Shown piece by piece: positions 31,616-35,720 of a DNA stretch of 35,720 bases. The translations under genes were made by a program, and so were the position numbers. Source of the stretch: Alitiscatomonas aceti (GTDB lineage: Bacteria; Bacillota; Clostridia; Lachnospirales; Lachnospiraceae); NCBI RefSeq assembly GCF_025567195.1, contig NZ_JAOQJF010000034.1, forward strand, positions 1 through 35,720, in the 5' to 3' direction. Position 1 is the first letter of the stretch. Each line of letters starts with the position of its first letter. The notes under the pieces were generated by a model, which saw nothing but the letters and a program-made list of their open reading frames with translations, made no database searches and was not told the DNA's origin.

Positions 31616-32349
31616 TGCTTAAAAATGTCAGTGTTTTTTACGGGGAGCATCCCGTTTTAAAGGATGTGAACATGGGGATCCGGCCGGGCCGGATCCTGGC
31701 GGTCATGGGACCGTCCGGAAGCGGAAAGACCACGCTCCTGCGGGCGCTGAACGGTCTTTTGTGGGAAGAGCCGGAGGCAGAGATGAAGGGGGAGATCTGT
31801 CTTCTGGGACGGGACACCCGCACCATGGACCGGGAGGAGCTGCGCCGGAGGGTGGGGCTGGTATTCCAGACGCCTCAGCCGTTTCCGTTTTCCATTTATA
31901 AAAATATGACCTATGCTCCCAGATACTATGGGATCCGGAAGAAGGAGCAGCTGGAGGAGATCGTAAGGGAGAAGCTTATGATGGCGGGCCTGTATGAGGA
32001 AGTAAAGGGTGAACTTTCCAAAAGCGCACTGAAACTTTCCGGCGGGCAGAAGCAGCGGCTTTGTATCGCCAGAGCGCTGACGGCGGAGCCGGAGGTGCTG
32101 CTCCTGGACGAGCCCTGCTCTGCCCTGGATGTGAAGGCATCAGCGGTGATCGAGGAGACCCTTCTCGGCCTTAAGGAACGCTATACCATCGTCATCGTCA
32201 CCCACAACATTGCCCAGGCCAGGCGGATCGCCGACGACGCGGCTTTTTTCTCCGAGGGGCGTCTTGTGGAATACGGAAAGGCAGAGACTCTGTTCACAGC
32301 CCCGGAAAAAGAAGAGACCCGGTCATTTCTGACCGGGGTCTGCGGATGA
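31600..32349 (+). CDS. pstB: Phosphate ABC transporter ATPase PstB
   Basis: The 249-residue ATPase has Walker A GPSGSGKTTLLRALNG (from residue 33), the PstB-type Q-loop GLVFQTPQPFPFSIYKN, signature LSGGQKQRLCIARAL and Walker B VLLLDEPCSALD with H-loop VTHNIAQ. It powers PstCA. ATG 31600 behind AAGGAGGA overlaps the pstA end by 16 bp. phoU, often next in the operon, is not present; the next gene is convergent. The 3' end contains a hairpin that also serves the convergent gene. Confidence 0.95.
   Translation: MEEILMLKNVSVFYGEHPVLKDVNMGIRPGRILAVMGPSGSGKTTLLRALNGLLWEEPEAEMKGEICLLGRDTRTMDREELRRRVGLVFQTPQPFPFSIYKNMTYAPRYYGIRKKEQLEEIVREKLMMAGLYEEVKGELSKSALKLSGGQKQRLCIARALTAEPEVLLLDEPCSALDVKASAVIEETLLGLKERYTIVIVTHNIAQARRIADDAAFFSEGRLVEYGKAETLFTAPEKEETRSFLTGVCG
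32304..32340 (-). terminator. Terminator of the asparaginase gene, located inside the pstB 3' end
   Basis: On the minus strand GACCCCGGTCA (32340-32330) pairs with TGACCGGGTC (32325-32316) around a 4-nt loop, with one bulged G, and is followed by TCTTCTTTTTCC. The hairpin codes for the last residues of PstB on the other strand. Confidence 0.6.
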
Positions 32350-32364
32350 TCCTCTGGTATGGGA

Positions 32365-33378
32365 CTATTTCGTCACGGCCTTCCATAAAATATCGTGGCC
32401 CACGGTCTGGTAGAACATTTCCTTTACCTGCTCCGGCTCCTTTGTCTGGCCCAGGATCCACATGAGCTTGGTAACCGTGGCTTCCAGGGTCATATCGTAG
32501 GATTCGATGAGGCCGAAGGCGTTTTTGATCTTCTGGCCCACTTCATAAACGGACATGTTGCTGCCCTCCTGGGTCACCTGGGTGGTCATCACCACGATCT
32601 TTCCAGCCTGGGTCATTTTTTCGATGGAGTGGTAGAAATCACCGGACTCATAGGAGGGAAGACCGCCGACTCCAAAGGACTCGATGACCACGGCGTCGTA
32701 ATGCTCTCCCATATAGTCCAGGATGGAAGACTCCATGGACGGGATCAGCTTTAAGAGAGCCACCCGGTCGTCCAGGTCATGGTAGAATCGGACATTTTCC
32801 CGGTCCTGCCATTTGTCGTCGATGTAGAACAGGATGTGCTCGTCCTGGATCACTGCCAGATAGGGGAAGTTGATGCTGGAAAAGGCATTGTAGCTCTTGG
32901 TGCGCTCCTTCTTTCCGCGGGTGCCGGCGATGACCTTTCCGTCAAAGACGATATTTACGCCGTGGGCCCGTTCACAGGAGGCGAACCGCAGGCTGTCCAG
33001 CAGGTTGGTGCGGGCGTCGGTCACATCCAGGTCGATGGGCTTCTGTGCGCCGGTGATGACGATGGGCTTTTTGGAGTGCTGGACCAGATAGGACATGGCG
33101 GCGGCGGTATAGGCCATGGTGTCGGTGCCGTGGCAGATCACAAAGCCGTCGTAATTATCGTAGTTTTCCTCCAGTACCTGGCATAAAAGCTGCCAGTGCT
33201 TCGGATGGATATTGGTGCTGTCGATATTTAAGACCTGGATGGCTTCCACTTCACAAAAGGAACGGGCCGCCGGAACGTAGGACAGAAGCTCGTCTCCCGT
33301 GAGGAGCGGCGTCAGTCCGGAGTCTCCGTGCTTGCAGGCGATGGTGCCTCCGGTCCCTAAAAGAAGAATATGTTTCAT
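32365..33378 (-). CDS. ansA: Type I L-asparaginase (AnsA-like)
   Basis: The 337-residue protein has the asparaginase motifs LGTGGTIACKHGDSGL (first catalytic threonine T12 by count) and DGFVICHGTDTMAYTAAAMS (second catalytic T-D site), and lacks a signal peptide, fitting the cytoplasmic type I family. It hydrolyses asparagine to aspartate and ammonia. ATG at 33378-33376 with AAAGGGG before it is chosen; 27 upstream in-frame codons to 33459 include the promoter region. A clear minus-strand promoter lies at 33459-33431. Confidence 0.93.
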   Translation of the reverse strand: MKHILLLGTGGTIACKHGDSGLTPLLTGDELLSYVPAARSFCEVEAIQVLNIDSTNIHPKHWQLLCQVLEENYDNYDGFVICHGTDTMAYTAAAMSYLVQHSKKPIVITGAQKPIDLDVTDARTNLLDSLRFASCERAHGVNIVFDGKVIAGTRGKKERTKSYNAFSSINFPYLAVIQDEHILFYIDDKWQDRENVRFYHDLDDRVALLKLIPSMESSILDYMGEHYDAVVIESFGVGGLPSYESGDFYHSIEKMTQAGKIVVMTTQVTQEGSNMSVYEVGQKIKNAFGLIESYDMTLEATVTKLMWILGQTKEPEQVKEMFYQTVGHDILWKAVTK

Positions 33379-33430
33379 AGATGTATCCCCTTTCGTAGAT
33401 ATCATAGATACTGGTGATCGCTTTTTACCA

Positions 33431-33459
33431 ATCATACCAAAAATCGACGGGAGGTTCAA
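33431..33459 (-). promoter_or_regulatory. Sigma-A promoter of the asparaginase gene
   Basis: Minus-strand TTGAAC (33459-33454) and TATGAT (33436-33431) are separated by exactly 17 bp, about 53 bp before the asparaginase start. Confidence 0.7.
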
Positions 33460-33498
33460 CTGTATGGAGAAGAAAATGAGAAAAAGGAGGTGACCGCC

Positions 33499-33678
33499 AT
33501 GACTGGAATCCCCAGAGATCCTGTGATGCTTTTAAGCTACATCAATACCCAGCTGAGAGACTTTTATCCCAGCCTCGAAGAGCTTTGCAGCGCCCTTTCC
33601 CTGGATCGGGAAACCCTGGATGAGACCCTTTCGTCCATTGATTATTTTTACGACAGGGATAAGAACCAGTATCTGTAA
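33499..33678 (+). CDS. DUF4250 family protein
   Basis: The 59-residue protein (GIPRDPVMLLSYINTQLRDF opening, YPSLEELCSALSLDRETLDE next, ending with YFYDRDKNQYL) is a typical DUF4250 member, a tiny helical family of Clostridia with unknown function. ATG 33499 follows AAGGAGG by 8 nt; a GTG at 33490 overlaps the site and is rejected. Confidence 0.85.
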   Translation: MTGIPRDPVMLLSYINTQLRDFYPSLEELCSALSLDRETLDETLSSIDYFYDRDKNQYL

Positions 33679-33726
33679 AGCACGTCTTTCTGCATATCCG
33701 GCGGCATTTTCTGCCACACTGTTCCT

Positions 33727-34152
33727 ATGGAAAACAAAATGAAGGATTTTTTAAAATGCGGCGCCGCCGGGTGGTGCATGGAGATCATATTTACGTCCCT
33801 GGTCTCCCTGGCCTCCGGCGACCGGAGGCTTGTGGGGAAGACCTCCCTTTTTATGTTCCCCATTTACGGCATGGGGGCCTTTCTGGGCCCTTTCTGCCGG
33901 AGTCTGGACCGGCATCTTCTCCGGCCGGGAAAAACGGATCCGGCAGACCGGCTCCTGCGCCATGGACTGAGGGACATGGCGCTTATTTTTACTGCGGAAT
34001 ATGTGACAGGGAGGCTCCTCCGCTCCCTTAGGGCCTGCCCCTGGGATTACACCGGCTGCCGGTTCAGCGTGGACGGCCTCATACGGCTGGATTTTGCCCC
34101 GCTCTGGTTCGTGGCCGGACTTTTGTTTGAAAGGATCACCCAGGGAAAATAA
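33727..34152 (+). CDS. CmpB-like (putative ABC transporter permease) membrane protein
   Basis: The 141-residue protein has about three hydrophobic segments (CGAAGWCMEIIFTSLVSLA region, FPIYGMGAFLGPF, and WFVAGLLFERI at the end) and resembles the CmpB-type family with its GWxMEI and PLYGxxAF-type motifs and a CPWDYTGCRFSVDGLIRLDF box. The family name says transporter permease, but function is not established. No strong ribosome binding site lies before ATG 33727, and it follows DUF4250 by 48 bp. Confidence 0.72.
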   Translation: MENKMKDFLKCGAAGWCMEIIFTSLVSLASGDRRLVGKTSLFMFPIYGMGAFLGPFCRSLDRHLLRPGKTDPADRLLRHGLRDMALIFTAEYVTGRLLRSLRACPWDYTGCRFSVDGLIRLDFAPLWFVAGLLFERITQGK

Positions 34153-34535
34153 TTTTTATTAAAAAATTGAAAAGTAAAACGGAAACAGGTAAATGAACCA
34201 AGTACAAATTCTTAGAGGAATTAGATATACTGCTAAAGTTTTGTATCGTATTGCGATATAATTTGACCTTAGAGTGTAAAGAAAATTTAGTATTATTTAG
34301 GCGTTGTTAAATTGGATGAGTATTGCAAATAGCGAATTTAAAATAGGATAAGTGTGTCAAACATGCATGTGATGTACTTACTCTGGTTTGGTTATTGCCA
34401 GAAAAATGTTAAAATTACTTTTAGATTGTTATATTCTGGCTTTTATATTCGTATAATAAGTAAATACGAGGGGAGGGTGAATCTGTTGTTCTAGTGTCGA
34501 GAAGAAAAGCAATATAACAAATGAGGAGGAAAAAT
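34153..34535. other. AT-rich intergenic stretch
   Basis: No gene is seen in 380 bp. Base composition falls sharply compared with the preceding genes and stays AT-rich to the end of the window. A TATAAT at 34452-34457, with a weak TTGTTA at 34426-34431, may be the promoter of the metalloprotease gene; the spacing of 20 is long. Another TATAAT lies near 34256. Confidence 0.5.
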
Positions 34536-35602
34536 ATGACAAAAAAAGTGAAAATTACGCTATTAATTGGTTTGATTCTTTGTATTTTTAATGCAGAAAT
34601 TGTGATGGCGGCTTCCAATATTCCTTATGCTCTTGATTTTTTTAATAGGAGTAACGCTCAAGGAACATGGCATCAAGATTCTATTGGATGGTGGTTTGAG
34701 TACTCTGGAGGAGGTTACCCTACAAATACATGGGAGCAGATTAATGATAATTGGTACTATTTTAATGAAGATGGATATATGCTTGTAGGCTGGCAAGAAA
34801 TAGACAATGAGTGGTTTTTTTACAGGATTCATCTACTGCACAAGAGCCGTTTGGAGCAATGGTATCAGGATGGCAGGAAATAAATTCTTATTGGTATTAT
34901 TTTTATACGGTTGAAACTAATGGACATCCATATGGAGCTATGGCAAAAGGGTGGTTCACGGTAAACGATAATGAATATTATACGGAAATAGATGAAAACT
35001 CTTCTATTCCACAAGGAGCTCGTCAAGTTGGATGGAGAAATTTTGGAAATAGTACAAAACCAGAATGGGCTTTTTTTAATATTTCTTCTGGGATATGTGA
35101 AGTAAAGGGTCAATTTTCCAAGGGATGTGAGCATGGAAAAACTACATATTTAGATTATAAATTTAAAGCATCCGTTAAGCCATTAAATTATGTATATTGG
35201 GGAAATACTTATCGGGAAAGAATTGATGAGGGTGTTTCTGTATGGAATAATGCAACAGATGTTGTTGAATTGGTTGAAGTGATGAACTCAGGTGTACTTT
35301 ATTTTTATGGTTCTACATTGGACAATAATTATATTGCAGTTACAAAGTTTGTATATAATGGTGTGGAGAAAAACGATCCCAGAAATGAAAAGGATGATTG
35401 GGATGGGGGTACAATTTATTTTAATGAAATAAACGAAGCAGATGTAACTGCTGGTACGGTAGCACATGAATTAGGACATATACTGGGATTGGATCACCGT
35501 GATACTGACACTAGCAGCATCATGTACACCAGAATAGCTTCAACAAACAATAAGATACCTTCTAAAGTAGATGTTTCTAATGTGGAGCATTTATATAAAT
35601 AA
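34536..35602 (+). pseudogene. Secreted zinc metalloprotease with cell-wall-binding repeats, frameshifted
   Basis: The first frame begins at ATG 34536 behind GAGGAGGA and encodes a signal peptide (MTKKVKITLLIGLILCIFNA) and choline-binding-type repeats (WEQINDNWYYFNEDGYMLVG followed by WQEIDNEWFF). At a T7 tract (34815-34821) the frame shifts and the first product stops at 34881-34883. The other frame continues QDSSTAQEPFGAMVSGWQEI, more repeats, and a matrixin-like catalytic domain with AHELGHILGLDH and SIMY Met-turn, stop at 35600-35602. One extra T would restore a single protein of about 355 residues. The gene is far more AT-rich than the window, suggesting transfer. Confidence 0.85.
34815..34821 (+). 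repeat. T7 homopolymer at the frameshift
   Basis: Seven Ts after GAGTGG. An eighth T would join both halves of the metalloprotease gene in frame as EWFFLQDSS. The tract could vary by slippage, or be a sequencing error. Confidence 0.8.
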
Positions 35603-35720
35603 AACGATATTTTTTGACAAATCAATGAAAGCCTGCTAATAAAAAGTCAAGTGTTTTTTGAAGAAAATTTCAAAAATCCGATTTGATATTTTAGGGTACA
35701 ACTTTTAAGCCACCATGAAT

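Noticed and set aside
32395..33186. Plus-strand frames opposite the asparaginase gene
   Set aside because: Shadows; the minus-strand gene has catalytic motifs and a promoter.

Overview
The window looks like a chromosomal segment of a gut-type Clostridia, most likely Lachnospiraceae. The basis is gene content: a DUF1847 protein, a YlmC/YmxH-type protein, NrdR, YqeG, an EFR1 flavodoxin/ferredoxin fusion, DUF4250 and a CmpB-type membrane protein, together with strong AGGAGG ribosome binding sites and TTGNNN-N17-TATAAT promoters. No species is claimed.

Layout. 1-1967 is the end of a type I-C CRISPR-Cas locus: cas7c, an AT-rich leader, and seven 33-nt repeats with six spacers. cas4-cas1-cas2, which normally lie between cas7 and the array, are absent here, and the array runs straight into a truncated gene end. 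2187-2966 is an unknown membrane protein. 3251-9785 is a complete four-gene Wadjet operon (jetA-jetB-jetC-jetD, SMC-like plasmid defence) with overlapping start and stop codons and its own likely promoter. Directly behind it, 9839-10170 holds three tandem 110-bp units, each able to form three hairpins, followed by a strong terminator.

10491-20741 is a one-directional run of small cytoplasmic proteins of the kind found in polymorphic-toxin immunity arrays (DUF1963/YwqG, SUKH-like, ankyrin, DUF5713, DUF4241, CbrC-type), with a KptA/Tpt1 RNA 2'-phosphotransferase and an FGE-like protein among them. At least five broken gene remnants lie between the intact genes and no toxin is visible, which suggests an immunity bank that gains and loses members.

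20882-24463 returns to housekeeping functions: amidohydrolase, DUF1847, YmxH, NrdR, YqeG phosphatase and EF-P. 24568-26193 is a secreted 5'-nucleotidase. Opposite its 3' end, on the minus strand at about 26204-26428, is a candidate free-standing structured RNA with a textbook promoter and terminator and no gene. Then come an XRE regulator divergent from an EFR1 protein, tRNA-Arg(CCG), an HAD phosphatase, the pstSCAB phosphate transporter operon, a type I asparaginase, DUF4250 and a CmpB-like membrane protein. The window ends in an AT-rich stretch with a secreted metalloprotease carrying choline-binding-type repeats, split by a frameshift at a T7 tract.

The defence and conflict portion (CRISPR, Wadjet, immunity-like bank) occupies roughly the first 20 kb; the remainder is mostly core metabolism and regulation. 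All family assignments are from motif recognition by eye.
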